A stretch of 64,000 bases of DNA from Cryptomeria japonica (GCF_030272615.1 NC_081409.1:915473340-915537339), one strand, 5' to 3'. Counted from the stretch's first letter, positions 22,564 through 35,986 are shown. A program made the numbers and translations. The notes: generated by a model from the sequence alone, not told the origin.

Positions 22564-24652
22564 GTAGTTTGATACTCTTGCTCCTTGTTTTTTTTATTTT
22601 TGTTGGTATTTTGAAAATGTTTATGTTGGATGAATACTTGTTTGAATTTTGGGTTTATGATGTTTCTTTGACAAGAAAACAAAGCAAGCACACAAACACA
22701 AGAATGTTTCCTCAAAAGGCACCAATAAGTATGGGTCTAGATCCACCCAATCTTTCGAACTTTTATGACCCTTTACTTCAAATGTATTTTAGGTGTTTTC
22801 CAAAGCCTGAAGTCAACTCAATTTGTACTAGTCTGACACAAAACGAAGATTCTTCAAACACTCTTTATCCCTAAGGTCAAATGGCTAGTTGCGATAATTT
22901 CAGTCCACATCTTGATATTTCTCCGACTTTGGTACTACATACCTTATGAATCCCGCCATGGTAGGTAAGGATGTGATATACTAAGTCTTGTATGAGAATA
23001 ACAAATAGATGATCCCTATGATGGGGGAGTCACCACTTTTATCGGGCTACAAGTAACCTTTCAAAAAGCTATGTTTCTACTCAAGGAAATATGTATGGTG
23101 AGTATCTTGGAAGCAAAACCTTCTATGCTCTTGCACTAAATTTATCACAAATATCCTCAATCAATAGAACAAGTGGACTTCTACTTAAAGATGTTTAGTA
23201 ATTTTTGATGTTTTTGGACAAAAGTTAATTCCGTGGTGACTCACTTAAGAGCCTTGTAACTTGTGGTGGGGCCCATTTGTCCTTTCGGGAAGTTACACTG
23301 TAGGAACAACTATAGCCAAGGCTAAAACTTTCACTCTCACCTAATTTCTATAGCGGCTCGAAAGATTTACCACACGAGGTCGTTCCCAAGAGTGATGTGT
23401 CTCTTGGCAGGCCTCTCTTAAAAAGAATTTTTTTTGAGTGTTACTAACACTTTTCTCTTGCACCTAGGACCACGAAAGCCAAGGGAGAGGATAGTGTGTG
23501 TTAGAAGTGGGACCACTCAACAAACCCTTTTTGCACAAGTGTGCCAAACAAAAAATACACTTGTTCTTTTTAACTTGTCATTGCAATGATGTTCTATCTA
23601 ATTGGAGATGTTGCTCCAACAACCATGATTTTCCTTTTAACTTCAAAGGCAATATGTTTGAGTAAACTAGAATTTGAAATCCTGGTCAACTTAATGAAAA
23701 ACACATTTGCATGAAGTAAAATCATTTTTGCAACAAAAATGACACAAATTGATTATTCTTTTTACTTGCATAAAAATGAAGTGTTGATTGTGAATTTTCT
23801 TAAATTTGATGCAAGAAAAGAGATTTTTCTTTTTTTGTTTTAAGCACCAAATAAAAAGTGATCCTAACTTGCAAGAAATAAAGTTTTTTTTTGTGAATTT
23901 TAAGCACCAAAATGAAATTTGAACCCTAACTTGCAAGAAATAAAGATTGTTTTGTGGTGATTTTTAATGCACCAAAAGAAGTGTTTTTGATTGTTAAGTA
24001 CAAAAAAGGGGTTAGTTTAAAACCTGCACATGAAACGAACAGTTAGAAAAATCCAAAAAACATGGTGGGCTTCCACAAGCCTAAAAAATATATTATCAGT
24101 TACAAGGCCTTTCTTCTTCAACGTTCTGTTACAATAGTGCTATTCTGTGTGACAACAGAAGTGCTACTTAACACAAACACGCTAGACTAAAATATTTTAA
24201 ACAACAATACAAGTGTACTACAACAAGGACAAAAGCGCTAGTTAAGACTCAAAAGTGCTAATATACTAACGATAGTGCTAAATTTGAGACAATAGCGCTA
24301 TTTTAAAGACAATAGCGCTAAAATATCAAATTGCAATAGCGCGAACAAAAGCACTAAAGCGCGACCTGTGTGTCAAGCTAAACAATAAAAAATGTTAGTT
24401 TTGTAAAAAAAAATGTTGTTGGGTGTTGGATTCACGTCGGGTTCACCAAACATGGATTTATTCATTTAATTGATTTGAATTTGGTTTTAATGAATTAATT
24501 GAAATAAATTGAATAATTTATTTAATTAATAGAAGAATGTTTGAAGATGAATTAATTAATTATTAATTTAATTAACTAATGGCTAGTGGGTTTTTAATCA
24601 AATAAATAGCAAATATTCATTTAATTAAACTGGACAAATTTGTGTGACTACA
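22564..24652 (-). other. gypsy leader and probable 5' LTR
   Basis: No coding frame. The right end on the minus strand reads TGTAGTCACACAAATTTGTC at 24652, the same style of LTR start as the solo LTR at 11099 (TGTAGACGTA) and the LTR at 33524. AT-rich AATTAATT blocks lie at 24470-24640. The LTR-leader border and the primer site were not found. Confidence 0.5.
24135..24345 (+). repeat. 20-bp phased AGYGCTA array
   Basis: AGCGCTA or AGTGCTA ends at 24240, 24260, 24280, 24300 and 24320, exactly 20 bases apart. Looser copies lie at 24135 and 24160, and AGCGCG-type copies follow to 24360. The bases between the motifs vary. Confidence 0.85.
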
Positions 24653-24660
24653 CTGGGTAT

Positions 24661-24680
24661 TCTCAGAAATTTTTCTGAGA
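24661..24680. repeat. perfect 9-bp hairpin
   Basis: TCTCAGAAA, two bases, then TTTCTGAGA: a perfect inverted repeat at the boundary between two LTR-like blocks. Confidence 0.8.
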
Positions 24681-25559
24681 CAAAACCATGAGACATCTCA
24701 CAGAATCAAAATAATGCTTTCATTAATATATATATATTTTTAAAACATCTAGAACCAGAATAGATAAAATCAGGCAAATCTCTCCATCCAAATATCATAT
24801 TTGGGCAAAGAGCATTGATTTTCACACATTTATTCAACCAATTTGCCAAACCCCAAACTAATTTCCAATTTAAAACTTAATTTTGAAAACATTTATTTGG
24901 AGCTTTAATAAAGTTTAATTAAGAACAACCAACCCCAATTTTTTATTTTAAAAATAATTTGAGCAACCAAAATTTAATCTAAAGGCTTGAAAAGCAAGCA
25001 AGGAGGGTTTGAATTGGATATTTCACTCAACTCTTCCATTATTCCCAAAATATATGAGATTATCAACAAACACAATCAAAGTTCTTCAAAATCAATACAA
25101 TCTCTATTTAGCAAAGAAACCAAAGAGATAAACAAGAATCCTACTTTATTCAGCAATCCTGGAAAGATTTGATGAAGAGCCCAACCTGGAAGCTCAAGAA
25201 AATCCTTCTTCCCCAAATACCCAAAATTTTCCTTCCAAAAATAACTCTCCAAAAATATTTTCAAAACCTAGGTTAAAAGGGAAAAGTTTGACCAAAATTC
25301 ATTTTTTTGGATTTAAAATGCTTTCTCCAAAATAAAAATCATTTTTCAAACAATTAAATATGCAAAACTTGTTTTTTCTTCTAAAATTAATTTTCTCAAT
25401 TAATTAAAACTAACATTTCTATTTCAAAATGCCAAAGAGGGTAAATATTAATTTTCCAATACTACTTCCCTTTCAAAATGTATAAACTTAATTAATTCAT
25501 CATTTAAAAATAACCATTTAATCGAACTTGCTACAAACATGAATTAAGCAATTCTAATT

Positions 25560-28051
25560 TGTGAGATTTTGCCAAGATCTAGAGGCAATGGAAAGCACAA
25601 ATAAGAGAGACAAAATATATGATAGGATTGAATTGTATTCTATCAAGATGAAAATAGTGATCAATTGGATCATCAAAAGTTCAATGAATGCCCGTACAAA
25701 CAATGTAGATGAGCCTTCTTATATAGGCAAGGCTATATGGATATGTGAGCACACAAACATGACATATGGCTCAATAAGAAATAAGGGTAGGTAGGAAATA
25801 GGTCTGGGTAGGTAAGAGAAACAATATAATATTCCACATGAGGTGGAATGTAACAACAAGATAAATTCAACATCATAAAAGGTGGAAATTCTCCTACACA
25901 CACTATCCCAATGTGGCACAAACACCCATGTGTCTCATACCCAAACTACTATTAAATGCATGTACCTAAGTAAACTTAAGTAAAGTCTAATAATATCCAT
26001 GATGAATAATTATTTACACCAACACCCCCCCTTAAGTGCAGCTTAGCGGAATGCACTAAAGTCTACAATGCAACTAAGCAATGCAAGATGGGTCCCGGCT
26101 ACTAGGCCATGTTAGGTACCCATGTACAAATACAATTGCAATCTCCCATAAATGAAGAAAGAGAGAAAAACTCAATGGGAAAAAACCCTCCCCCAAAAGA
26201 GAGATGATGAAAGCACATAATGCTCTCAATGATGAAAGCACATAATGCTCTCAATGATGAATGAGAGGAACAAAAATATGTCCCCCCCATAAGAGAGAAG
26301 AAGAGACCATGAAGCCCTCCCTCAATGTCAAATCTCTTACAAAGATGGTCCAATGATGATGACCAAAATACCTCTCCTTAAGGAAGAAAGAGAGCCAATG
26401 CTGCACCAATAATGTCAAAGTGTGACAAAACCAGGTACCAAGTCGATGACGATGAATCACTCGCTGCAACAAAATGAAGATCAGGCATGGAGACAACCTG
26501 CTTTGAGCATCATCTGGATACTCGTAAATGGTAGAAATAATAGTACAATCCAAGTCTCACAAGAGTCATGCACAAATGTGTACAATCTAAGTCTCAACTG
26601 GAGCCATGCACCAAGTCTCACAAGATATTCCTAATCTACATGTACAAGATGATTGCATCGAATAGTCAACAATGACAAGATATAAAGAAGTGTGACACTT
26701 TATGATAGTGCGAGTACGACATTTCTTAAGTAAGAGCATACATCATGATAAAATATTCAAATGTGGAAACATGAAAATGATGCCACCAACAAAGAAGCGT
26801 TGTAGAATACTGCAGATGAAGATGCATCCGAATGGAATTTCACCAAGAGATATAAATGAAATACTGACCCCCTATAAAAGGATCATATTGGGACTTTCAA
26901 ATAATGGAAAAGTGGACTTCTAATCTCAATTATTACAACTTCTCAAAATGAGATATAAGAGACTTCAACAAATATTACTAGTGATCTAAATTGAAAATAC
27001 AAGTACCAAATAGGCCAAAAAATGATCAAATATTGAAAGTACAATTTCTACTCACAATTACTACAAACTAATGGTAGATTATGAAATTAGACAAAAAATT
27101 TTGCACTCTAAAAAAAAACGGCACCTGAAAAGGAGTCCATATGAGCCCAAATGAAGCCTCCAAAGTTGTAAAAATTGGGATTTCATGATTTCTGAAAAAC
27201 CTTTATCCAAAAAATAGAAAACTCCCACACCACTGTACAGATCACGAAATTCTACCCAAAAGAAAAAAAAAGTTCTCAAAAAAGGGAGTCTGGATGAATG
27301 AGATATCACTATTTGAAAATTGTCTACAAAATTATAATTTCTGGAAAATTTCCATCGTAGCGTCAAACTTCAAATGCCTCTAGATTTGGCTTTTGAAGTT
27401 CGATTTGGATTAAACAAAAGGAAAAACTGACTTTCTTGGACCTCCTCAATCCAATGGTGACCTCAGATTTGACCCATCAAGCTACAATAAAAACCTGCAA
27501 TAGAAAGCTTCAAAATATACAACCCCAAATAGCATCAAATTTCTCTCAATTGACAAGCCAATAACACTCTAATGGCTCTGATACAATGTGAGATTTTGCC
27601 AAGATCTAGAGGCAATGGAAAGCACAAATAAGAGAGACAAAATATATGATAGAAATAAATTGTATTCTATAAAGATGAAAATACTGATCATCTGGATCAT
27701 CAAAAGTTCAATGAATGCCCATACAAACAATGTAGATGAGCCTGCTTATATAGGCAAGGCTATATGGATATGTGAGCACACAAAAATGATATGTGGCTCA
27801 ATAAGAAATAAGGGTAGCTAGGAAATAGGTGTGGGTAGGTAGGAGAAACAATATAATATTCCACATGAGGTGGAATGTAATGACAAGATAAGTTCAACAC
27901 CATAAAAGGTGGAAATTATCCTACACACACTATCCCAATGTGGCACAAACACCCAAGTGTCTCATACCCAAACTACTATTAAATGCATGTACCTAAGTAA
28001 ACTTAAGTAAAGTGTAATAATATCCATGATAAATAATTAATTACACCAACA
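25560..28051 (-). mobile_element. short non-autonomous copia, complete, target duplication TAATT
   Basis: Two LTRs of 465 bp each (25560-26024 and 27587-28051), both TGTGAGATTT...CCAACA on the + strand. The flanks 25555-25559 and 28052-28056 are both TAATT. A degenerate iMet primer site lies left of the right LTR (27571-27586), and a polypurine tract on the minus strand next to the left LTR (26025-26033). By eye the LTRs differ at about 24 positions, near 5 percent, which suggests an insertion millions to tens of millions of years old at plant rates. The 1.56-kb interior has no gag or pol; its right half resembles the leader of the copia at 16073-20371. Confidence 0.92.
26202..26255 (+). repeat. 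25-bp tandem duplication
   Basis: ATGATGAAAGCACATAATGC followed by TCTCA occurs twice in tandem inside the short copia. Confidence 0.85.
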
Positions 28052-28639
28052 TAATTAATGATTAATCACATAAAGGGTCCTATTTAATTTAGTCCCTTAA
28101 TTTACTAATGCGTAAACAAACACATTTAATCAAATTAAATACTTAGAATTTATTAATAAATCTTACCAGACACAAAACACGCAACCCAAGAAAGCTAACC
28201 AGATACATGACCTGCATAACCAACCAAAGGGGAAACTGATGGACGACTAACGATGCTCACTTGAGCATGACTAGGGTAAAATGAGGTACTTACGACTACC
28301 TAATCCAATTCCTTACAACCAATAAGGTCCACTCAAACCTGCAAATCCAGGTGGAGATGAACCTCGTACCTATGCGGTATTGTACCTGCAATCTCCTGCA
28401 ACCATGAGCCACACATGCATATATATATATATATAATGAAAGTGTTAGCCCGAGATTAATAACACGAATCAGGAGAACAAATAAAATTACATAGGAGTCG
28501 ATGCGAAAACACATTTACAGGTATGCACAATAATCATAATATCTGACTATAACATTACATCATGGTAAGTCAATTAAGGTCAAATCGGTTTGACAAATTT
28601 GATTAGGACAGGGTACTACAAATGAACTTAACAACATCT

Positions 28640-29330
28640 TCAACCACATTTGTCACACATGTTCAAAATAAAACAAATCAGGAAACTATTCCCAGCAATG
28701 ATGTGGTGATTAACTCCCATTTTACAGATGACAACATGTTTCTACAAAATTTTGAAAAATAAATTAGCCATGTTTTAGAAGCTTTAAATCTTTATTGCTC
28801 GATTTCTAGTTTAGAGTTAGCTTTTCATAAAACAAAATTCTTCATGGTTTAGTTTGATCCTATCCTACAGTGGATTTCTAAAGATTGGAAGAATAGCATG
28901 GACAAATTACTCATTACCTAGTTATTCCATTTGGATTGGGTGTATCACTTCAAGAAATGTGGAAGTAGTTTATTGCAAAATTAAAAAGCAGGCTTTGGGC
29001 ATGGGGGAATAAGATTTTGTCTCTAGTAGACAAGATTGAAGTTGTCAATCAGATCTTCCTTGCTTCTCATGTCTAGTTAGAATGTTTTTCATCTGAAAGG
29101 GTCTGTTATATATTGTGGTTTCAAGTTTTGCAGCTTCACATTGAGTTATTTTATCCATCAAATTATATTATTTCTAATGCATTGGTATCTTTGTGGACTG
29201 AAAATATAGTTGTACTTGAAAACCAAAAAGAATGGATGAGATTAGCAGCAACACCAATTACATTTCTTTTGGTTGTATTATCTATCTTTTCTATTGTGCA
29301 TTTCTTATTTCTTGGAAGGTAGAAAGCTCT
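28640..29330 (+). pseudogene. LINE (L1-type) reverse transcriptase fragment
   Basis: FTDDNMFLQNFEK near 28715 corresponds to the [FY]-x-DD box of non-LTR reverse transcriptases. It is followed by LEALNLYCSISSLELAFHKT, the usual 'GL.IN..KS' region. Further on are FHLDWVYHFKKC, matching the 'FPLG' block, and QFCSFTLSYF-type thumb residues. Several stops and frame changes break it and neither LINE end is present. The frame at 29113-29322 is its tail. Confidence 0.65.
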
Positions 29331-31191
29331 CGATGTAGGTGGACAAGCATATTGGTGTGTTTGTGTTGCAGACCAAACTAGCCATGCTTTACTGCACACA
29401 CTTTATGGCCAGGCAATGAAGCATGATGATGTTGAAAGCAGAGTCCTCATATTATTGTATCGATTATTCTCCATGGAATCAAACATTTTGTCACTTTATT
29501 TATTTGATTATAACAACAAAATAGAAAGGAATTCATTTTTTCTTGGCATAGATTGCAAAGTTTTTCTATTTAATATACATACTACATGATGAACTTGATT
29601 AACAACTAGTGTCGACTTATTTCAAAACTCTATTTATCTGTTGTTTCATTGTCTACAAACGAGATACAAAACCTTTTGCAGATGAATGACAGGCCATACA
29701 CGATGCCTATATGTTGAAAAACATGGAAAAACAGAGCATGTATGGGAAGTAGAAACATAGCTAGTATACAAAGGCCATAAGAAGAGATAAATTTTATTTT
29801 TTTGCTAATAAAAATATATTTTTAATTGAAATAAATGCAAATCATAGTGTTTTTGAAGGACTAAGACAGTTGAACAAGGGGTTGTCTGCATCCAAGAAAC
29901 CTATTGTACTTGGTATGTTACTACATTAAATATAGGCAGTATGCCACTTGACAATTGGTATCAAACCTGTCATTGAATTTCTCTGTAGCCAAGATTAAAC
30001 TTTAGTGTCTTAGTAAATGTGGCTCACGATTTGAGCCTTGAGCTTCACCATCTCAAAATTCGATTAATAGAGAGACACTAGTTGTGGTCATATCTCTATT
30101 CTTCATTTAATTTCCTAGACCTGAAACATAAGCAATTATGTAACTATTCGTTGTGTTTCTATTTTTGTTCTTAGATTTGATTTTCTTAACATCTCAAGAC
30201 TCTCCTTTTTATTTGGCATTTTGCACTTGTTGTAATTATAGATTGCCTGTACTAGCCTTTTTTCTCTATTTTTTCTATGGTTGCATGACTTTTTGGTAGA
30301 AGGAAGAACATCATAATGTACGTTGACGATTTATATTTGTCATTGGCTAATGCCCATCTCTCTATAGGGTGAGCCTACTAAGTGGAACTTTTTTCTTTCC
30401 TTACCATTGTGAAATGGAATTATTATTAACATTGTAGCCAATAAAAAAATTTCATCCATGCTTAAATGTGGTTTTCTAACTATTATTAAATAACATTAAT
30501 ACTTGATCTTTGACATGTTGAATTTCTTATCAAATTGAAGCCAAATATCTAGTTTTTAGGATTGCTGTTAGGATATGGAGATATCACCATCTTAATAGAA
30601 ATTAATTAGAATCTCTTACTTCAAACCCGTCACATTACAAACATAAATTAAACTTACAAGAGAACTATTTTTGTTATCCCACAATACATTTCTCATCTTC
30701 AGAGGAATATAAACTAGTAGGCGTAGCTTCAGACTGTCATGCTTGAACCTATATTTGAATGTTTTGTCTCAAGAGTCTGTCATATGTACTTCTTTGCTGC
30801 TCCTATTACAAACTTGCGTACTATCACATGTTTTATTTTTTAAGATATTTATTTCTTTTGCATTAAACCATGTCCCTTTTTTTGAAGCCATTGATTCTGT
30901 TTTGTCCATGACTATTGGATTGCATTATTTCTTTATGGCGACCTTACATTTTTACAATCTTGTAACTACAAATGACATTTAACTTATCATAGTTGTCTTG
31001 CTATTAACTTAGCAATGGGGATACACAAAGATGTAGCTATCACTATCACTATCACTAACATAAGCTTTCCTATCTATCATAGAATGATTTGTCTTCTCAT
31101 CATTCTTGTAACTACTGTTTCTCACACCAAACAACCACATTTCCTGCTTGCCATTGCTTGGCAGGAACTACGCTGCTTGCAACTCTTGTTT
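29331..31191. other. no gene seen
   Basis: AT-rich, many stops on both strands. Small frames (for example at 30743-30982 and 31015-31215) show no domain and no coding style. No repeat ends recognised. Confidence 0.5.
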
Positions 31192-31416
31192 AAGTATGGT
31201 AGAGAGTATGATTGATATTTAGGTTTTTGTACATTTTATAAAAAATACACCTTTGGGCATTGCCAATAAAGTGTCACGCTTTTGTATTGGATATCCAAGA
31301 AATACCCAATTTTAGTGGTTAGAATATGTAAAGCAACAAATAATCTGTTCATGCTATAAGTGAACATATTTTTTTACATAGGAAAAAATTGAATATTTAA
31401 AAAACATGTGCATTTC
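31192..31416 (+). repeat. dispersed repeat, copy 1
   Basis: About 225 bases similar to 36677-36917 in the same orientation. Shared blocks include CACCTTTGGGCATTGCCAAT and AAAAACATGTGCAT. Copies 1 and 2 lie on either side of the LecRK pseudogene. Confidence 0.75.
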
Positions 31417-32518
31417 ATGATTTAGACTCACGTATTCTATTTTACCCTACAAGATTTTCTTTCTCTGACATAGAAACACACATTTTTATCATTTGAAAAA
31501 AAATCAAATATTATTTAACAAATATATCACATTTCCATTCATTATCATAGACAGCTAAAACTATATCTTTTTTAAATTAAATTTCATAATTTGTATGATT
31601 ACTTTCACATTTTGAAGAACTTGATTAATTATTTGCATGCTTTCAAGAAGTTGAATGATTGTATTCATGAATTATCTTTGAATTTAATAAATGTTAATTA
31701 TTTTGATCTTTTATATTAAAATGATATAGAATTCAACATCATATCAAGAAATTTGATTAGAAAACTCAAACATTGGAGGAATGTGAAGTGAAGAAAAAAT
31801 GAGATAACTTTGTGCAATTAAGAAATTGAAAGTCTAGAGCTGAGAGCATGTTCTCTTTTCCATCTCAATTTATTATTTTATAGTTTTATAATTCAAATGA
31901 TTATGAAGATTGAAGTTTTCCCAATAACAAGTCTAATTCAAACTTGGAAGATATTTTCTTGGCAACATGCCCACAAGACCTTAGATTATGAGTGTTTAAA
32001 TCTTTTCTCTATGCCCATAGCATATTCTATTGGGTACCAATATTTTTCCATCACAAAAGTTATTCAAACTTTAGATTGTAATTGATCTAGTGCTATCTAC
32101 TAGGAAAATAAGTTAGAGTACATACTTTATCTTCAAATGGATAGCTTGCCTAGTTTTCACTGCTACTATGTGCCCATAATTCCAATAAGTCCTTGTCATA
32201 TCCCTTGATTTTCCTTTCACCACTAGCCTTCTTTGATCCACTGTCTCTAAATACTATTTGTTATGGTAAAAAGGCAACTTTTATGATGATAGATCATACT
32301 ACAAAATCAATTCCTACATATATTTTTCCATGCTCATTTTTTTGGCTACCATATCTCTTCAATCAAGTTAATTCTAACTTCTAGTATCCCACAATCTCTC
32401 ATTTCAATAATTCTCCTCACCACACACTTAACAAAACATGTTCAGAGTATAGATGACATTTGATGTGAATGACTTATGTTATCAATAACCTACCATGATA
32501 CATTATTTTCCATATTCG
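31417..32518. other. no gene seen
   Basis: AT-rich intergenic sequence; only short chance frames. Confidence 0.5.
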
Positions 32519-33524
32519 TGTAGCATCCTAAATTGTAATCCTACAATTTGGACCACGTTTAGGGGTCTCACCTTAGTGCCTACATCTCCAGGATTGATAT
32601 AGACCTATTTATGCCCCCAACATGCAATAATGCTCACTGTTTTCATACTTTTACCTCCATTTTTCAGCATTTTATCTAATTTCAGCAATTCAACTTACAA
32701 AAGAGAAAAAACCATCAACCCAAATTCACTTAGCATTTAGTCTTGATCTGATTCATGAATAGATCTAGTGAATTATTCATCCTCTTTTGAATGCATATAT
32801 GGTAAAAAAAGATGATGATAAATTATTGTAAAACCACAAAGATCCAACCACAACAAACCTCAGTTCTACAACCAAGCATACACCACACACCAATGAAGAT
32901 ACCTAAGAACATGCAAATCAACAAATGAAACAATATTACCATTAACATGCCAAATAGGGTTTCAATCTCTCTTGTCTCCTATCTCCATTGATCTTGTTTG
33001 ATATATTTGCTCTCAAATTTTGTATTGTGCACAAGAGCTCAACAAAGAATGGATTGTGGCTATGAAGTTGTTTGATTGCAAAAAGGCTTGATAGATGCAT
33101 TAGGTAGATGTAGTAGGTGTTAGAAAGAGAGAAATAATCCTCTTATATAGAAGATGCTTTAGAAAATGGAGGGGATAAGATTAAGAAGTGAAAGAAATAA
33201 ATGGTCGGCTAGGATTAAAGGGTAGGTAGAAGAAATAATAAAATAATGAAAGGGATAGGTAGAGGAAGATTAAGAGATAAATGACGTGTTATAGAGGAAA
33301 AAGCTAATGAATTAATCAATTAAATAAATATTTATTTAAAATAGAGAAAGTGGGAGCAATTAAATAAATAAGAATATTTATTTAAATGAGAAAAGGGCTA
33401 GAAGAGGATAATTGAATTAAATAAATAAATAAAGATTTATTTAATTAATAAAAGAATCAGGATAAAGTAATTAAATAAATAAAAATATTAATTTAATTAA
33501 ACATGACAATTTTAGTTGTCTATA
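32519..33524 (-). mobile_element. gypsy LTR, about 1.0 kb
   Basis: Left end TGTAGCATCCTAAATTGTAA (read as the end of the minus-strand LTR), right end GTCTATA, likely a changed CTACA. A minus-strand TATA box (CTATATAAGAGG, about 33150) sets orientation. On the right, minus-strand AGGGGACATTGCATTC is purine-rich and could be the polypurine tract, making this a 3' LTR. The flanks do not match, so it is not a clean solo LTR. Related in its AT blocks to the solo LTR at 9638. Confidence 0.6.
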
Positions 33525-33959
33525 GAATGCAATGTCCCCTAAGTGAGAAATTAGTGGTTTTCATTCTTTAGGTGGAAACCCTAAATTTTTCCACATTACA
33601 ATCTGTTAAATGATTGTATGTTTATTTGGCTTTTTGAGATCCTAAATATATCTACCATTCAATATCCACCTAAGATTGTTGTACAATTGAGTTCTATCGA
33701 TGATAAGATTGAATATGAATATTGATGTATGCTTATGTTATGCTCTTTGCAATATTCATGGGGTCATCTAGTGATGGCTATTGGAAGTTATACTACTATA
33801 TTCATAATGGATGAAGTGGCTTCATCCCTTTTGTCTAAAGAGATGCAAATAAAATCTTCTAAAATGGCTTAGTGTATTGGCACCTAAAACTGGCATTAGA
33901 TAGATTGATGTATATTAAATGCTAGATTTAGTTACTATGTCCAATCTAAATTTTCACAA
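33525..33959. other. no gene seen
   Basis: Between a gypsy LTR and a copia remnant; probably more retroelement interior, not recognisable. A short block near 33932-33998 resembles 52856-52925. Confidence 0.4.
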
Positions 33960-34810
33960 ATAATTTTAAATCCTTCAACAAATTGATCTTGACATGGACA
34001 CAAATTTTTTAATGGACACAAATTGATCTTGCCTCTTCGGAGCAACTTGACATAATGTCACGCTATCTGCAAAGTCCTTAGAAGCCTTAATTACTTCTAG
34101 GCTCCATTGCTCTGCTCCCTCACTCCAATTTGCATCCTCCTCCTCACCTCGAGAGGCAAAATCAACAACAAATTCAATTTGGGTCTCCAATGGCGTACAC
34201 TTTTCTTCTTCAGCCGAATTTTCCTCATTTTTCCAGCCATCCCATCAATGTAAGTGATGTTTTGTTTTAACTTTTGTTTACACAATTTTACCCTCCATGA
34301 AGTCTAAATTTGCAAAAACTTCTTCGATAAATGAATGAGTGTCTTCATCTTTTAGTTGTCTTTCAGCCTTCTTGAAAGACCAACAATTTCTTTTGATGTG
34401 GCCTCGCTTGCCACAATACCAGCAACTAGTTTCTCTAACTTTGAACTTTTGCATTTATCGAGAATTTTCAATCCTCTATCTATCTACCTTTCCATCTCTG
34501 CTCAACTTAACTTCACCTAAGCTTTGATACCAATTGTTAATCTAAATGAGCAAAGGAAAAACTTAGTAATCAACACAAAACAGCATAATGCAAAACAACA
34601 CAAACAAAGACAGGAGACACAAATTTATAGTGGTTCGGCAAATGCCTACATAATGCCTACATCCACTCTCAAGCACAGAATTATCTTATTAACCAAATAT
34701 TCAATACACACAGTGGATAGAGTTCACACATATATTTATACATTCATATTCAGATATGAATCGAAGAATCTAAAAAAATCGAATGATCATGTGACCGTTG
34801 GGCGTCAACA
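33960..34810 (-). mobile_element. copia 5' end: LTR, primer site and gag zinc knuckle
   Basis: LTR 34535-34810 (276 bp, minus strand TGTTGACGCC...GATTAACA). Then minus-strand TGGTATCAAAGC (34521-34532), one base off the iMet primer site, two bases from the LTR. A CCHC zinc knuckle, CWYCGKRGHIKRNC, lies at 34383-34424. No protease, integrase or RT is seen. The LTR abuts the LecRK pseudogene, so the copia inserted into it. Broken. Confidence 0.75.
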
Positions 34811-35986
34811 CCCATACCCACTCCACAAGCCTCATATTATGTTGTTGTAATCTCGAATCTACAGCTCTCCATCCTGTAGCGATTTCCAAGGCCACAGCAC
34901 GAAAGCTGTAACATCTGATTCAGAGGATCACACACTCCGGAGCTAGGTAACCAAGGGTTCCAGCTGCCATTTTGGTTTGAGACAAACGACTGTGCTCCAA
35001 CTTGCACGCTAAACCGAAGTCCCCAAGCTTTGCATTGAGATTGCAGTCAAGCATAACATTGCTGGATTTTACATCTCTGTGCACAATACAGTGAGCCCAT
35101 TCTTCATGGAGATATAGCAGTCCAGAAGCTATTTCCAAAGCTATTCGATACCTGTGACTCCACTGCAGTGGGGGAATATCTCCTTTGATGAAAAGCTGTT
35201 TGTCTAGGCTTCCATTAGACATATAATGATACACCAAAAGTAATTCGCCTTTCTCATGACACCATCCCAATAGCTGAACGAGGTTTCTATGTCTTACTCG
35301 ACTAACAATACTTATTTCAGAGATGAATTCTTTTAGCCCCCTGTCTCGACCCTTGTGAGATGCGCTTGACAGCCTTTTAACGCCTTTGTACACACCTCCA
35401 AATCCTCCTTGCCCCAGCTTTAAATTTTCACTGAAGAAATCCCCACAACAAAATTATCTGGAAGAAATTTGAACCAATCAAAAGGAAATGCAAGAATGGG
35501 ATCTCTTTGGGACGTAGAGCTATTGGAGGTATTGAAAAGGAATATTTGTAGATAATTTTTTCTAACGTTGCAATCTATGTGCGCATTCCACAACTTACCA
35601 TCATTTAAACTATCATTCAAATTGGTAGAATTGCAAATTTGAATAGGATAATTACTACCAACTTGAAAAGAGACACGGGCCCGATAAAATCTACTGAATT
35701 TAACAGCGAGCATGATGTCTAAAAAATTTCCATTTCCGGGAAGACCGCCTGTAGTTTCGTTGGCCACTTTATGATGATCAATTGTATTGTTTGTAAGATG
35801 GATTTTATGCCCAGATATTGTAGCATCATTTACACAGAGAATGTTGCTTGTATTGCATCTCGTGAATTCTTTAAACGTGAAATTCCCGCGTGCTGACTCG
35901 GCCATAAACATGGGGATAGATAGAGAATTCATTGCGCAGAGCATAAAAAACACACCAATTAACTGGGCAAAGTAGGATGTGGCCAT
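34811..35986 (-). pseudogene. L-type lectin receptor kinase pseudogene (LecRK)
   Basis: Host gene, a paralogue of the LecRK at 57920-59900. The lectin part (35986-35420) has a hydrophobic N-terminus and FKEFTRCNTSNILCVNDAT. About 50 residues between the early lectin strands and GLPGNG are missing compared with the paralogue. The lectin end (FVVGIS) is joined directly to the kinase glycine loop (KLGQGGFGGVYKG) out of frame, so the membrane segment and juxtamembrane region are lost. A further ~10 residues are missing just before the VAVK lysine. The kinase then continues with HRDVKSSNVML and GDFGLACK, and loses frame after APEC. Its C-lobe ends at the copia LTR at 34810. It cannot make a receptor. 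Confidence 0.9.

Larger units (their letters stand above)
24655..28620 (-). mobile_element. second gypsy LTR-like block, split by a short copia
   Basis: The minus strand starts TGTAGTACCCTGTCCTAATC at 28620, an LTR-like start known from gypsy elements, and may end at GAATACCCA near 24655. About 1.47 kb remains without the copia and one target copy. The outer flanks do not form a matching target duplication, so the left border is tentative. Small frames here (24987, 25076) are not convincing. Confidence 0.45.

Noticed and set aside
24130-24365. CRISPR-like spaced repeats (AGYGCTA every 20 bases)
   Set aside because: Repeat core of 7 bases and step of 20 are far too short for CRISPR, and the setting is a plant LTR.
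32519-33524. Plus-oriented LTR like the one at 2742 (both start TGTAGCATC)
   Set aside because: The TATA box and the purine tract are on the minus strand, so the shared start is the end of a minus-oriented LTR. The likeness is limited to about 15 bases.
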